From IMG/VR virus record IMGVR_UViG_3300009034_000010, positions 1 to 64,000 of that record: a DNA stretch of 64,000 bases; one strand, given 5' to 3'. The position numbers and the translations under genes are program-made. Origin of the DNA: a virus. The notes beneath the pieces are model-generated. The model saw only the letters and a program-made list of their open reading frames with translations. It was not told the DNA's origin and searched no databases. Of the stretch, positions 1 to 8,844 are shown piece after piece. The first letter of the stretch is position 1; each line of letters opens with the position of its first letter.

Positions 1-107
1 TTAAAACCGGTTTTAACGTCTTTTAATCCTTTTACGACACCATCTAATTGAGCTTTTGTATCACTTAAATCTAACGAAAACCCAATCCTGGCTTTTTCTT
101 CAGCCAT
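1..107 (-). CDS. Probable tail tape measure protein, N-terminal end only
   Basis: The reading frame starts at an ATG at 107 and runs leftward out of the window, so only about 35 residues are seen (begins MAEEKARIGFSLDLSDTKAQ). It lies directly downstream of the tail assembly chaperone pair, which is where tape measure genes are placed in phages with long tails. The identification is by position only; the visible residues are too few to show coiled coil or hydrophobic stretches. Confidence 0.55.
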   Translation of the reverse strand, partial: MAEEKARIGFSLDLSDTKAQLDGVVKGLKDVKTGF

Positions 108-119
108 AATCTATACCTA

Positions 120-479
120 TTAATCACTCATCATTTGTTCCTGTGTCACTATATCAGCGTTATAAACTGTAGCTCCATCAGGTATTATCTCTTGTAACCA
201 TTTGGAAATCTTCGGCTTCCCAACCGTATTGTACGTTTTACCACTTGAATACTTTTTACCATCAGATATAGATCCTTCTACATCCTTATCTACGTCCTTA
301 TGCAGATCCTTATATGTATCATACAATTGATATACTTGACGTGGAGTTTGTTCCTGCCACATCGAATACGGGTTCATATGCCATAAAAATGCGAGCCTTC
401 TAACCAACTCTTCAAGAGTTAGGAATTCGTTTTCGTCTTCTTCACAAGGGCTTTCACTCTCGTTAGAAGGCTCTGATAG
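120..479 (-). CDS. Tail assembly chaperone, frameshifted extension (gpGT-like)
   Basis: This frame is the -1 continuation of the upstream chaperone (419-925). It opens at the slippery site and gives an acidic linker followed by a helical domain around LEELVRRLAFLWHMNPY, which matches the usual pattern of the GT extension. An internal ATG gives a 95-residue frame (120-407), but no convincing ribosome binding site precedes it. In the known family, a small share of ribosomes slip to make the longer protein, and both forms help load tail tube subunits on the tape measure. Position between tail tube and tape measure genes fits. Confidence 0.75.
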   Translation of the reverse strand, partial: LSEPSNESESPCEEDENEFLTLEELVRRLAFLWHMNPYSMWQEQTPRQVYQLYDTYKDLHKDVDKDVEGSISDGKKYSSGKTYNTVGKPKISKWLQEIIPDGATVYNADIVTQEQMMSD

Positions 480-925
480 TTTTTTAACGTTTGTGGTAAC
501 TCATTTAAATCTATTATTTTCCCTAATACAATAGGCTCTTGCCTTACTGTGATGTTATTCCTTATGTACAACTCATTATCTTCTGTAGTATCTTTTTCAC
601 AAAGACTCAAACAAATAACATCTAAACCTATTTGTAACGCCTCCACAAGACAAAGAGTTAATCCTCCCCACAAACTTTCATTTTGAAGTGCATATTCTAT
701 CAATTTTCCAATCTGAGCGTCCTCTTCTCCGCCTTCTTTTACTATATCAATATTCAATTCGTCTAAAATTGGCATAATGGAAGACATTATATCGGCGAAA
801 GTAAAAGAACCAATTATCTTCAGTAAAGTATCTTTTCTATGACACGTTAATTCAGTAAATTCAAACTCCTTTTTACCAAGAAAAAACTTAAAACTTTTAG
901 GCAACATAGATTCTTCATTCTTCAT
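419..925 (-). CDS. Tail assembly chaperone (gpG-like)
   Basis: A 168-residue protein encoded between the tail tube gene and the tape measure gene. Its sequence is not clearly recognisable on its own, but size, position and the slippery heptamer near its 3' end identify it as the 0-frame chaperone. The N-terminal region (FKFFLGKKEFEFTELT) is beta-rich and the middle is helical (SSIMPILDELNI). It starts at an ATG preceded by GGAG just downstream of a terminator hairpin, so part of its expression may depend on read-through of that terminator. Confidence 0.75.
   Translation of the reverse strand: MKNEESMLPKSFKFFLGKKEFEFTELTCHRKDTLLKIIGSFTFADIMSSIMPILDELNIDIVKEGGEEDAQIGKLIEYALQNESLWGGLTLCLVEALQIGLDVICLSLCEKDTTEDNELYIRNNITVRQEPIVLGKIIDLNELPQTLKNYQSLLTRVKALVKKTKTNS
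479..485 (-). promoter_or_regulatory. Programmed -1 frameshift site A AAA AAC
   Basis: On the minus strand the heptamer AAAAAAC is in the X XXY YYZ register of the 419-925 frame (codons tta aaa aac). A -1 slip enters the open frame that continues to 120. The site is near the 3' end of the first chaperone gene, as in lambda G/GT and its relatives. What is seen is the heptamer, its register and the open -1 frame; use in vivo is inferred from the family. Confidence 0.85.
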
Positions 926-939
926 AAAAATTTCTCCAA

Positions 940-981
940 AAAAAATAAAAATAGAATAGGGGGAGAATTTCTCCCCCTATT
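940..981 (-). terminator. Rho-independent terminator after the tail tube gene
   Basis: A perfect 12-bp stem (955-966 with 970-981, core AGGGGGAGA) with a 3-nt loop is followed, on the minus strand, by a U-rich run. It lies 10 bp past the tail tube stop codon. It probably makes the tail tube transcript more abundant than the chaperone and tape measure transcript downstream. Confidence 0.85.
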
Positions 982-991
982 AAAACACCGA

Positions 992-1540
992 TTACACAGA
1001 TTTCGGCGGAACATACAGATACCCCAACGGAGCATCAGCACTTCCGCCATAAGCACCCTCACGGTCATCCAACGCTTGAAATTCAACCGGAGATGAGATA
1101 GCCTCGTCCCCACCACCAAGCTGTAATAAACCACTGGTGTTGGCTTTCCAAAACACTACAGTGATTATTTGACCATCAGAAACTCTCACCCTTCTAGCTC
1201 TGAATTTTACAAAAAGAGACTGAGCTAAAGCCCCGACATAAATGTAAGAACTTGCATCAGAAGGATCTTGTCCAAGAATTAAGCGGATATTTTGAGAATA
1301 AATCTCTTCCAATACCGCAGTAAATTTCATATCAACTCTGATCGGAATCCTTAAGTCAATAGTACGTGGGAATGACGTTCCTACATGATCGAAATTCTCT
1401 TTAGATATCTCCAGTGCTCCTTCTGGTGCGTTTCCCACTAACAACCAGTTATCGCTTCCGATAGGATATTCGACTGAAACTTCAGACCAATCCCCTACCA
1501 TAATACTGTTTTTATCTACACTACCCTCAGTTAAAGCCAT
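992..1540 (-). CDS. Major tail tube protein
   Basis: A 182-residue protein with beta-strand-rich sequence and a C-terminal stretch SSPVEFQALDDREGAYGG that is typical of tail tube proteins (the PVEFxALDD-type end of the domain). It starts at an ATG preceded by AAGGAG and is followed directly by a strong terminator, as expected for an abundant virion protein. It sits just before the tail chaperone pair. No sheath gene is adjacent, which favours a non-contractile tail. Confidence 0.75.
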   Translation of the reverse strand: MALTEGSVDKNSIMVGDWSEVSVEYPIGSDNWLLVGNAPEGALEISKENFDHVGTSFPRTIDLRIPIRVDMKFTAVLEEIYSQNIRLILGQDPSDASSYIYVGALAQSLFVKFRARRVRVSDGQIITVVFWKANTSGLLQLGGGDEAISSPVEFQALDDREGAYGGSADAPLGYLYVPPKSV

Positions 1541-1553
1541 TTTTCATGTCTCC

Positions 1554-3113
1554 TTATCTGTTAACATAAATGTTGTTAATAAGAGACTCTACACATGAAT
1601 ATGTAGCAGATATACTATATTCCTCTCTCAATATCTTACTACCTTCCTCTGCTTCTTTCAGTAACGCTTTATGATTATCTTTAGCATACTGAAGCTTTTC
1701 GCAAAGTTCTTTGAAGTCTGGTTCGTACCATTCTCCTTCTGCGTAAATCCCTTCTGCCTTTACCAATTCATTCTTTTCAACTCTCACAAAACCAGGCCGA
1801 TGATTATATTCTTTAAAACCAGAATGATTTGGAACTATGCATGGGGTTCCACACATAACACTCTGTATAGGAATCAAGCCAAGCCCTTCAGCTCTACTCG
1901 GAGTGACCGTCAAGTCACTTTGTTGAATCATCTCAACTAACTCAGAAGTAGACATAACATTACGAGTTATCAAGTATTTAGAATTATTCCCGTATTCTTT
2001 CATGATTTCTCTACTCATGTCCCCCAATGATTCAGACCAAGGCTTAGTATGAATCCTGATCCTAACTTTAGGATCATTGCCAAAAACTTCATCCATTGCT
2101 CTAACAAAAAGGTCAATTCCTTTCCGAGGAATACATGTTCCTAAGAAAAGAATATCAAAGTAATTTTCTTCTCCCTCCGCTTTCTCCCATCGCTGGTAAT
2201 TAAATACCGGATCGATAGGTTGCTTATATACAAATATCGAAGCTTTAACTCCACTATTTATATACACTTCTTTTACATATTCCGATGGAACAAACAAACC
2301 GTCTGCTGTGTTTGATACATTTACCCATGCGATATTAATCTTCGAAGCTTCCCAATATGTAAACAACAATATCCTTTTCGAATTACAAGCAGCTCTCATA
2401 TGAACAGGTAAAGTATTCACAATAGCAATATCGCATTCACCTGTTGCTTTTTTATCTTCAGGTATTCCTTTTACAAAATTCACGCTTTGTTCATCTGAGT
2501 TAATTAAACGAGGTTTAACTTTAATACCCCTTTTTAACATCTCATTAACAAGATGACAACTTACTGAACCTATTCCATCAGAGTACATAAACTGTGATAT
2601 AAATTCTATCGATTTATATGGCCTCTCCAGTTTACTGAACGGTCTCAATAACAATTTTGAAAATTGAAATAATTCTCTATTGTCATGTAAATTAAATCTA
2701 GGAACTTCAACAGGTTTTCCTTCGTACATTATGATATTAGTCTTAAAGTCTTTAACCATAAAATTTAACTTTATGAAACCAAGCTCTCTCCCATTATGAG
2801 AAACAGTAATTGTATATCGACCATAAGACCTTAACCATAAATTGTTTATTGTAAAAAATCCAGTATAATGGTCATCCCTCGTGGTACAACCAATTTCATT
2901 TGTTATAAACTTCTTTAATTCAACTCCCTCCGGCGAACGTACTACAATTTGTAATTTAGCCATACCTATAAAATCAGTAACTGAAAAGAATACTTTGAAG
3001 GTATATTTTTCTCCCAAGTATCCCCTAAGTGTATTAAACTGTCCCACAATAGTGTGGGTGCCTAATAATTCTTTCCTAACATCTTCACAAAAAATCAAAC
3101 TATTTAATTTCAT
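1554..3113 (-). CDS. Glycosyltransferase family 4 with DUF6941-like N-terminal domain
   Basis: A 519-residue two-domain protein. Residues 1-120 look like the small beta-sandwich family DUF6941 (pattern FCEDVRKELLGTHTIVGQF near the start). Residues about 165-515 are a GT-B fold glycosyltransferase: LGTCIPRKGIDLFVRAM matches the nucleotide-sugar domain start, and SRAEGLGLIPIQSVMCGTP carries the E-x7-E-type donor motif. It would transfer a sugar from a nucleotide donor. It is encoded between structural genes, with the tail tube gene 13 bp downstream, so a tail protein is a possible acceptor (inference). The domain fusion is unusual. Confidence 0.8.
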   Translation of the reverse strand: MKLNSLIFCEDVRKELLGTHTIVGQFNTLRGYLGEKYTFKVFFSVTDFIGMAKLQIVVRSPEGVELKKFITNEIGCTTRDDHYTGFFTINNLWLRSYGRYTITVSHNGRELGFIKLNFMVKDFKTNIIMYEGKPVEVPRFNLHDNRELFQFSKLLLRPFSKLERPYKSIEFISQFMYSDGIGSVSCHLVNEMLKRGIKVKPRLINSDEQSVNFVKGIPEDKKATGECDIAIVNTLPVHMRAACNSKRILLFTYWEASKINIAWVNVSNTADGLFVPSEYVKEVYINSGVKASIFVYKQPIDPVFNYQRWEKAEGEENYFDILFLGTCIPRKGIDLFVRAMDEVFGNDPKVRIRIHTKPWSESLGDMSREIMKEYGNNSKYLITRNVMSTSELVEMIQQSDLTVTPSRAEGLGLIPIQSVMCGTPCIVPNHSGFKEYNHRPGFVRVEKNELVKAEGIYAEGEWYEPDFKELCEKLQYAKDNHKALLKEAEEGSKILREEYSISATYSCVESLINNIYVNR

Positions 3114-3122
3114 AAAAACACC

Positions 3123-3611
3123 TTAAATAACTCGCCCACTAACAGTATCAGTAAGCAGCATTACCCTTAAAAAAACTGATGACCTTCTTAAATTATCTTT
3201 TAAGTCACCTTCCTTAAGATTATCAAGAACAACTCGATCAACAGTAAAACGGCCATCACCATTCTTAACAATCAATTTCTCATTCGATATCAACACTGGA
3301 GTATCAGACTCAAAATCATATAAAGGAGTAACAACATTGGTAAGCTTATCCCTCAGTCTATCGAGAGCCACTGTTTCATCGTTTGAATATTCCTCACCCA
3401 CAATCCTTGATACAACATCAATTTCCATAGGAGAGTAAGTCTTCGCTCCAGCTCCTATTTCCTCGAAAGCCATAGTCAACCATATGTTATGGGTGGAAGT
3501 CTTAAATCTTAAATTCCCATAACTCACAGCATACCCATACGGAGTAGCTACATTCTCAGCGATATATTTATAAAATGAGCGTTCAATATTGCCATGTTTA
3601 ACTAAGCTCAT
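3123..3611 (-). CDS. Tail or neck protein, paralogue B
   Basis: A 162-residue protein clearly related to its neighbour at 3608-4180: IERSFYKYIAENVATPYGY here aligns with FERSVYKFIKENYADSYGY there, followed in both by YGN and a short run to IWL. The two genes overlap by 4 bp and are tandem duplicates. Position downstream of the head-tail joining genes and upstream of the tail tube suggests a tail terminator or neck role, but no family is firmly recognised. Confidence 0.5.
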   Translation of the reverse strand: MSLVKHGNIERSFYKYIAENVATPYGYAVSYGNLRFKTSTHNIWLTMAFEEIGAGAKTYSPMEIDVVSRIVGEEYSNDETVALDRLRDKLTNVVTPLYDFESDTPVLISNEKLIVKNGDGRFTVDRVVLDNLKEGDLKDNLRRSSVFLRVMLLTDTVSGRVI

Positions 3612-4180
3612 ACTGTTCTACTCCTGGCATAATTCTTTAAAAGTTTCATCCTAACAGTTAACTGGGCAGCCTGTAATAAAGATGATATCCCATCAAACTT
3701 CAATTCTTCCACTCTCTCGTATACCTGTCTCGATAAACGCCTTTTCTTTCCTTCACGCATTATAACAATCTTACCATCTTGTATTCTCTGAGGATACTCA
3801 GGGTATGTAAAATCATATAAATCAATATCAGAATTAGTAAATAACTCTCGCAAATCATCAATTATAAATAAGAGTTGTGTGTTATACTTATCAGTAGATG
3901 CTATTTTCGTTATAACGTCTATATACGCTATTGAAAATTTTCCAGTTTCTACATTCAATTCTGAAAAATTACAATATAACCAGATCTCATGAATATTAAT
4001 ATTTATATTAACGTTCCCATAATAAACAGGATAACCGTAAGAATCTGCGTAATTTTCTTTTATGAATTTATAGACCGATCTTTCGAAATCTCCAATTCTC
4101 GTAAAAGGACTAAGATATTTCCGCCCGTACCCTTTTGTTACTATCAGCGAAGAAGACCCCAACCCTCTTGTTACTATCAT
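3608..4180 (-). CDS. Tail or neck protein, paralogue A
   Basis: A 190-residue protein homologous to the next gene (3123-3611) over the N-terminal 60 residues and at similar spacing later. It overlaps the adhesin gene upstream by 4 bp and its paralogue downstream by 4 bp, so all are translated together. A tail terminator or completion role is plausible from position. Function not proven from the sequence. Confidence 0.5.
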   Translation of the reverse strand: MIVTRGLGSSSLIVTKGYGRKYLSPFTRIGDFERSVYKFIKENYADSYGYPVYYGNVNININIHEIWLYCNFSELNVETGKFSIAYIDVITKIASTDKYNTQLLFIIDDLRELFTNSDIDLYDFTYPEYPQRIQDGKIVIMREGKKRRLSRQVYERVEELKFDGISSLLQAAQLTVRMKLLKNYARSRTV

Positions 4181-6006
4181 CTAGGAATTCTCCCAATATA
4201 TGATGGTAATGTCCTTATCGTATTAGGTAAATCCATTATTGAGAGTAGTTTACCGTCCTTACGATATAAAGTCAAAGTATTATCATCTGGGTTTAATGTC
4301 CATTCTCCTAATGCTTCATCGTGCAAATCTTGAAGTAAAGGTCTGGTAACATTACAATTAGGTCCACTATCATCAACAAAGTTATCACAATTTCCTCTAA
4401 CAACTATCGTACCCAATACACAAGTTAAAGCTATTAAAGCTTGTCCAGAAGTAAAATCTAAAGATACAGGCTCAATACCTGTTTTATTTATAAGCTTTAA
4501 TCCACCTAACATTCCCCGTACCTGCAATTCTTGCCCAGAACCCCCCATATCCACAATCGGAGTAAGTAATCCTCCAACACCACTGGTTGACTCACTAATT
4601 ATAGTTTCTTGTCCACCTCCTAAAGTCAAAGGACCCATGATAAGAACTTTATGCATATGACCTCTTACTCCTGTAAGCTCCATCATATGACAATGATCTA
4701 CATGAATAAATCCGTTTAACTCACCATACATTTCAATATCTAAAAAAGACGTTTTTTCGGTTAAACCTCCTGACATTTCTATTCTAGCTACATGAGGAGA
4801 TTCGCCTCTAATTGTAAAATTCGATATATCGTCATTTGCATCTAATACAAGCGTACCCCGAACTGAAATAATGCTTAACCCATTAGTGTCTGCTATAATC
4901 TTTGCGTCCGCAAAATTATTCACACGATATAAAGGTGTCCCCATTGGAAATACTGTTCCGGAAGATCCATTCTCCACATCTAAATGTACTGCACCCTCGA
5001 ACGAAATCAACTTACGTTCCATCAACCCTATAGGTACAACACTAACAAAAGACACTCCCGCAGCTATAATAGTTATCTCTAAATGATAAACACCTTCATT
5101 TGGTAGCCCAGAAGGAGACTGACTGAAAACAAAATGTCCGTCATCGTGAATAGTAGTTGTACCCGTATATTGAAGTGAATCATTCTGATCAAATAATCTT
5201 ACAGTACAAGATGTAGGACTCGTTATTAACTCCCCACCCTGCTGAAGCCATGCCATAATAGAAAGTTCGTCACCCTCAGTAAGAAGTCCAGCAGTACCAA
5301 TACATTGATTCAAGAATGCAGATGCTTGCAAATAAATTGTAAGCTCATCCTCATTCTCTATAAAAACTGTTTGTTCTTTCCTATAAAAGAAATCCTTCTC
5401 AATTATTAAATCAACGTTTCCGTAATCCCAAGAATACGAAAAAGGGCTACTTACCTCTATAGCTGAACTTCCATCTCCTGGGTCAAAGACGAAAAAGTAA
5501 ATATGATCTCCTGTTATAACATCTTTAACATTAACAATCTTAGCGTACTTTTTAACTGTCACTGTAAGAGAATCTTCATTCGTAGCACCTAAATTATCTT
5601 CAACTTGTAACCTAACTGTAATAACACCAGTATTGATAAATTGATACTGAAAAGCCTGAACAGCCTCTAATAAAGTGGCATAGCCACCTTGTGGAATATT
5701 TGTCCAAATATCCACTTCTCCGTCAATTTTATACCGAGCAAAATCAACTGTACCGTCTGGATCTGAAAAAGCACAGTCACTGAAAGGTGAAAGAAATAAA
5801 TTATCGAAAACCTCTTTATTAGATCCAGCGTCTACAGAAGGATTTTCATTCACTGCATAGGTTATTTGTATCTCATCAATTTCTTCGTCCTGAACTCCGT
5901 TACTTATTAAGAAAGTCTTAGTAACTATTGAATTAGAAACAGCAGAAAAAGATGAAAAATTTGCATTTATTACAGCAGCCGTATTATAGTCCAAAACACC
6001 GGCCAC
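4177..6006 (-). CDS. Large adhesin / tail fibre-like protein with PKD-like and beta-helix regions
   Basis: A 609-residue protein. Residues about 55-150 resemble a PKD/Ig-like fold (NENPSVDAGS near the start, then GVITVRLQVEDNLGATNEDSLTVTV). The middle has Ig-like repeats. Residues about 380-560 are rich in short G/N/I/V repeats like a right-handed beta-helix (TLVLDANDDISNFTIRG). The coding signal upstream of its first ATG (FQLSDDGGATWYYWNGSTW) and the LamG protein next to it suggest that the two are parts of one long adhesin that looks broken, with about one break. Probable role: receptor or surface binding on the virion. Confidence 0.65.
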   Translation of the reverse strand: MAGVLDYNTAAVINANFSSFSAVSNSIVTKTFLISNGVQDEEIDEIQITYAVNENPSVDAGSNKEVFDNLFLSPFSDCAFSDPDGTVDFARYKIDGEVDIWTNIPQGGYATLLEAVQAFQYQFINTGVITVRLQVEDNLGATNEDSLTVTVKKYAKIVNVKDVITGDHIYFFVFDPGDGSSAIEVSSPFSYSWDYGNVDLIIEKDFFYRKEQTVFIENEDELTIYLQASAFLNQCIGTAGLLTEGDELSIMAWLQQGGELITSPTSCTVRLFDQNDSLQYTGTTTIHDDGHFVFSQSPSGLPNEGVYHLEITIIAAGVSFVSVVPIGLMERKLISFEGAVHLDVENGSSGTVFPMGTPLYRVNNFADAKIIADTNGLSIISVRGTLVLDANDDISNFTIRGESPHVARIEMSGGLTEKTSFLDIEMYGELNGFIHVDHCHMMELTGVRGHMHKVLIMGPLTLGGGQETIISESTSGVGGLLTPIVDMGGSGQELQVRGMLGGLKLINKTGIEPVSLDFTSGQALIALTCVLGTIVVRGNCDNFVDDSGPNCNVTRPLLQDLHDEALGEWTLNPDDNTLTLYRKDGKLLSIMDLPNTIRTLPSYIGRIPR

Positions 6007-6098
6007 CGCCCATGTACTCCCATTCCAATAATACCACGTTGCTCCTCCGTCATCACTTAGTTGAAACCCTTTAGAACCTTCTGTAATCCCATCTGTTA

Positions 6099-6947
6099 CT
6101 AAAAAATTAGTGTATGATGATATTGTAGCTGATGAGGAACGGTCTTATAAATAGTTGGTTTATCAGAAAATCTAATAAAATTCTCTCGTCCGTTATTAGA
6201 GTTGTATCTATAGGATACTTCAGGAGCGGTTACTACTCGATCGTATATTACAGCTTCATCTAAAGTTCCTAGAAAAAATAAGTCTACATTATTCCTTGAA
6301 CCAATATAGCAATTTTCTGGAACTAATATTGTATTCCCTCCTAAAGTATCTGCCGCAACAGTAAGAGCCTCATCCACATTATCAACATAAATTTTTACTC
6401 CTGATGCAAAGCCTGACCCATTGTATGTAACAACTACATGATGAAACGAACCATCATGAAAAGAATTTATAGTATTTACAGCAAGTATCCTAGAAGGTGT
6501 TTGACTATTACGTAAATAAAATCTAATTAGACCAGTTTGCGCATATACTAACCAGCCTCTGGGAACACCAACAGTTCTATTCCTACCAATGATTGAATAA
6601 TTACCTGTAGTGTTAAAAAGAATCCAAAATTCAACACTAAAAGGTTGAGTATACTCAAAACTCGCTATATTACCTAAATTAACAGTTTCATTTACACCAT
6701 CAAATATAAGCCCGTTACCTAATTTACCTGATACCCAATCACCATCCTCCATATTAAGAAGAGTACCACTCCTACCATTTCCAGAATCATCAGGCGCAAT
6801 AATACCAGCAGATTCATTCAAGTGATACCTGGCATATACGTTAATTAAGTCCTCTTTCAATCCAGCTACACCACCAGATACTAATATCTTATTCGAGTCA
6901 TAAGTATAATTACCTGGTGTTGTGAAAGGTGTAGTAAATACGGCCAT
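6099..6947 (-). CDS. LamG / concanavalin A-like domain protein (adhesin part)
   Basis: A 282-residue protein whose residues about 30-255 form a Laminin G_3 / concanavalin A-like domain: LNESAGIIAPDDSGNG, GLIFDGVNETVNLG, FSVEFWILFNTTG, HHVVVTYNGSG, and LFFLGTLDEAVIYDRVVT are the typical strands in the typical order. Such domains bind glycans. It is probably the N-terminal part of a longer adhesin together with 4177-6006, which looks broken (about one break). Confidence 0.8.
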   Translation of the reverse strand: MAVFTTPFTTPGNYTYDSNKILVSGGVAGLKEDLINVYARYHLNESAGIIAPDDSGNGRSGTLLNMEDGDWVSGKLGNGLIFDGVNETVNLGNIASFEYTQPFSVEFWILFNTTGNYSIIGRNRTVGVPRGWLVYAQTGLIRFYLRNSQTPSRILAVNTINSFHDGSFHHVVVTYNGSGFASGVKIYVDNVDEALTVAADTLGGNTILVPENCYIGSRNNVDLFFLGTLDEAVIYDRVVTAPEVSYRYNSNNGRENFIRFSDKPTIYKTVPHQLQYHHTLIF

Positions 6948-6948
6948 A

Positions 6949-7506
6949 CTATTTTCCTAATATTATCCGATTAATCTCTTTCTGTATTGTAATCGATAAT
7001 TTTCCTATATGAACTTTTGATTTACTCTGTGCTCTATCCGTAAACTTATTCGCTTTAAACCCTGGATGATCTACTGATTTAGAATATGCTAAATCCCAAC
7101 CACTACCACTTCTCACATAAAATTTCAACACACTTCCTAGTCTAGCTGAAATAGTATGTCTTGGCGAACCGGCTTCCAGCAAATCAATTAAATTATTCAA
7201 ATTTTTAGACGTTACAAAAGCAAAACCGTCTAACTTAAGTCCTCTTATTTCTAATTTCCATTTCCATGCATCTCTTAAATGAGTTTTATTAGTATGGAAT
7301 TGAGAATTCTCATGAAAATCAGGTCTTGTTTCATCCCCTACCGGAGTTTCTTTCTCAATAGTATCTAATATTTTCTTCCCAACGTCATCAAAAGCTTTTT
7401 GTAAATTAGGAGAGATACCTTTAGAAAAAGTTATCATAGTTTGAACTTTAGTAATATTCTTTATAACTCTATCTAAATCTTTTGTGTCTACATTAACATG
7501 ACTCAT
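6949..7506 (-). CDS. HK97 gp10-like head-tail joining protein
   Basis: A 185-residue protein with the HK97 gp10 pattern: an N-terminal helix, TPVGDETRPDF, LRDAWKWKLE, LLEAGSPRHTISA, and VDHPGFKANKFTDRA. Family members are minor head-tail or tail completion proteins. It overlaps the upstream gene by 4 bp (ATGA). Neighbours are other joining proteins upstream and adhesins downstream. Confidence 0.75.
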   Translation of the reverse strand: MSHVNVDTKDLDRVIKNITKVQTMITFSKGISPNLQKAFDDVGKKILDTIEKETPVGDETRPDFHENSQFHTNKTHLRDAWKWKLEIRGLKLDGFAFVTSKNLNNLIDLLEAGSPRHTISARLGSVLKFYVRSGSGWDLAYSKSVDHPGFKANKFTDRAQSKSKVHIGKLSITIQKEINRIILGK

Positions 7507-8123
7507 TCTTTTCTTAGTGCTTTTCCGTATACAACCATCATATTATATATTGTATTATGCTTACTTTTATACACAGCATATTCTTGACCGTCGAGAATTA
7601 TTCTATCATCGTTACCTACTTCAATATCAAAGAAAACAAATTTTTTATCAAACATATTCAATTCATTATTAAATTGCAGAATTTCTTTCTCAGTAAGTTT
7701 GTAATACGCAACCGGCCTATCTACAAGAGCTTCCGCTCCAACAGTAACGACTTGAATTATCGTAGGACTTACCCTTTTCGCATAAGAGATACCATCCACA
7801 TGAAATGTACAATCCAAAGTAAAACCATCTACAACAAAATCTGCTGACGAAACAATAATACTTGTAGCAGTATACCCGGTAATTACATAATTATTATCCA
7901 AAACCCCTTCAACAAGATTAACCTCTCTCCCAACCAAATCTTCATTTATTGCAAGACTTGAATGAGTAATCGTTGTTGCTGAAAGTATCTCAGGATTCGG
8001 GTACTCTGTATATCGCAATATTGTTGCAACTGGATTTCCTAAAGCTGATCTCTGAGTATCCCAAAGATCTTCAGCCGTACTTCTCATTGTAGCGAAATCT
8101 GTATCTGATAAAAGAATACTCAT
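7503..8123 (-). CDS. Probable head closure / stopper protein
   Basis: A 206-residue protein with no firmly recognised motif. It lies between the connector-like gene (8127-8843) and the HK97 gp10-like gene, the usual place of a head stopper. It contains a beta-rich middle (LVGREVNLVEGVLDNNYVI) and a C-terminal stretch DDRIILDGQEYAVY that is like the beta-hairpins of head closure proteins. Function from position only. Confidence 0.45.
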   Translation of the reverse strand: MSILLSDTDFATMRSTAEDLWDTQRSALGNPVATILRYTEYPNPEILSATTITHSSLAINEDLVGREVNLVEGVLDNNYVITGYTATSIIVSSADFVVDGFTLDCTFHVDGISYAKRVSPTIIQVVTVGAEALVDRPVAYYKLTEKEILQFNNELNMFDKKFVFFDIEVGNDDRIILDGQEYAVYKSKHNTIYNMMVVYGKALRKE

Positions 8124-8126
8124 ATT

Positions 8127-8843
8127 TTACCCATGTGTAACAAAAGCAGTAACACCAAATTTATTTTTCAATCTCTCATTAGTATCCATCAGTTGTTTTT
8201 CTATACTCTTATTACTCGCAAACATTATAAATCCAAGATCAGGCACATTCATTTGTAAAGGCCGTTTGCTACGCTCGCTTAATAACCCTGAACCAGCTAC
8301 CATAAACGTAAAGTCTACGATATCTTGATAGTCATTTTCACGAAGATCAGCAAGAGTTCTTATAATAGAATACGTAAAGTAAATAGTCACAGTACCTGTT
8401 GGAGTGGGAATAAGAGCTACATTATTATCGTCAAGTTTTTCATGATCATACCTTTGCGATGCCTGAATCAATGACAAAGCCTGCTCATCCGTAACTCTAA
8501 GAGCTTCATGCTTTAATGTATTAATACCACTCAATGCAGCAGTATCAAGATATTGATTATATATAGTATTGTACTGATAAGTTAAATCCAGACCATCACT
8601 TGGACCATAAAATACATCTGTAATTCCTATCAAATAAGCGTAACTTGACCCAAGATCGTATATCTGTTGATTAGCTTCAGTCTCAAAAGAACCAATCTTC
8701 CTTAAAGGACGAAATTGGCTATACTGTATCAGACCTCTCCGTAAAGCGTCTTCTCTATCTGCTGTTGAATATTCAGTTTCAGAAGGTGAACCTAATGCTT
8801 TAAATACTGCATTAAGAACGTCTGATTCTGTAAAAGTGGGCAT
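8127..8843 (-). CDS. Head-tail connector (adaptor) protein
   Basis: A 238-residue protein from the ATG at 8843, which has a good ribosome binding site (GGAGG); a longer frame to 8879 lacks one. It starts MPTFTESDVLNAVFKALG, a helical opening often seen in gp6-like adaptors that dock on the portal, followed by a mixed alpha/beta region with QYDHEKLDDNNVALIPTPTG-type sequence. Encoded between the capsid region and the head closure gene. Family assignment is moderate. Confidence 0.5.
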   Translation of the reverse strand: MPTFTESDVLNAVFKALGSPSETEYSTADREDALRRGLIQYSQFRPLRKIGSFETEANQQIYDLGSSYAYLIGITDVFYGPSDGLDLTYQYNTIYNQYLDTAALSGINTLKHEALRVTDEQALSLIQASQRYDHEKLDDNNVALIPTPTGTVTIYFTYSIIRTLADLRENDYQDIVDFTFMVAGSGLLSERSKRPLQMNVPDLGFIMFASNKSIEKQLMDTNERLKNKFGVTAFVTHG

Positions 8844-8844
8844 A

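Noticed and set aside
922-1134. 70-residue minus-strand frame overlapping the tail tube gene
   Set aside because: It overlaps the tail tube gene in another frame, ends in the terminator, and has no ribosome binding site.
1671-1940. Open frame on the plus strand inside the family 4 glycosyltransferase gene
   Set aside because: Shadow frame: opposite strand of a well-supported gene, with no start signal and no recognisable protein. Similar plus-strand frames in 1-32819 were also left out.
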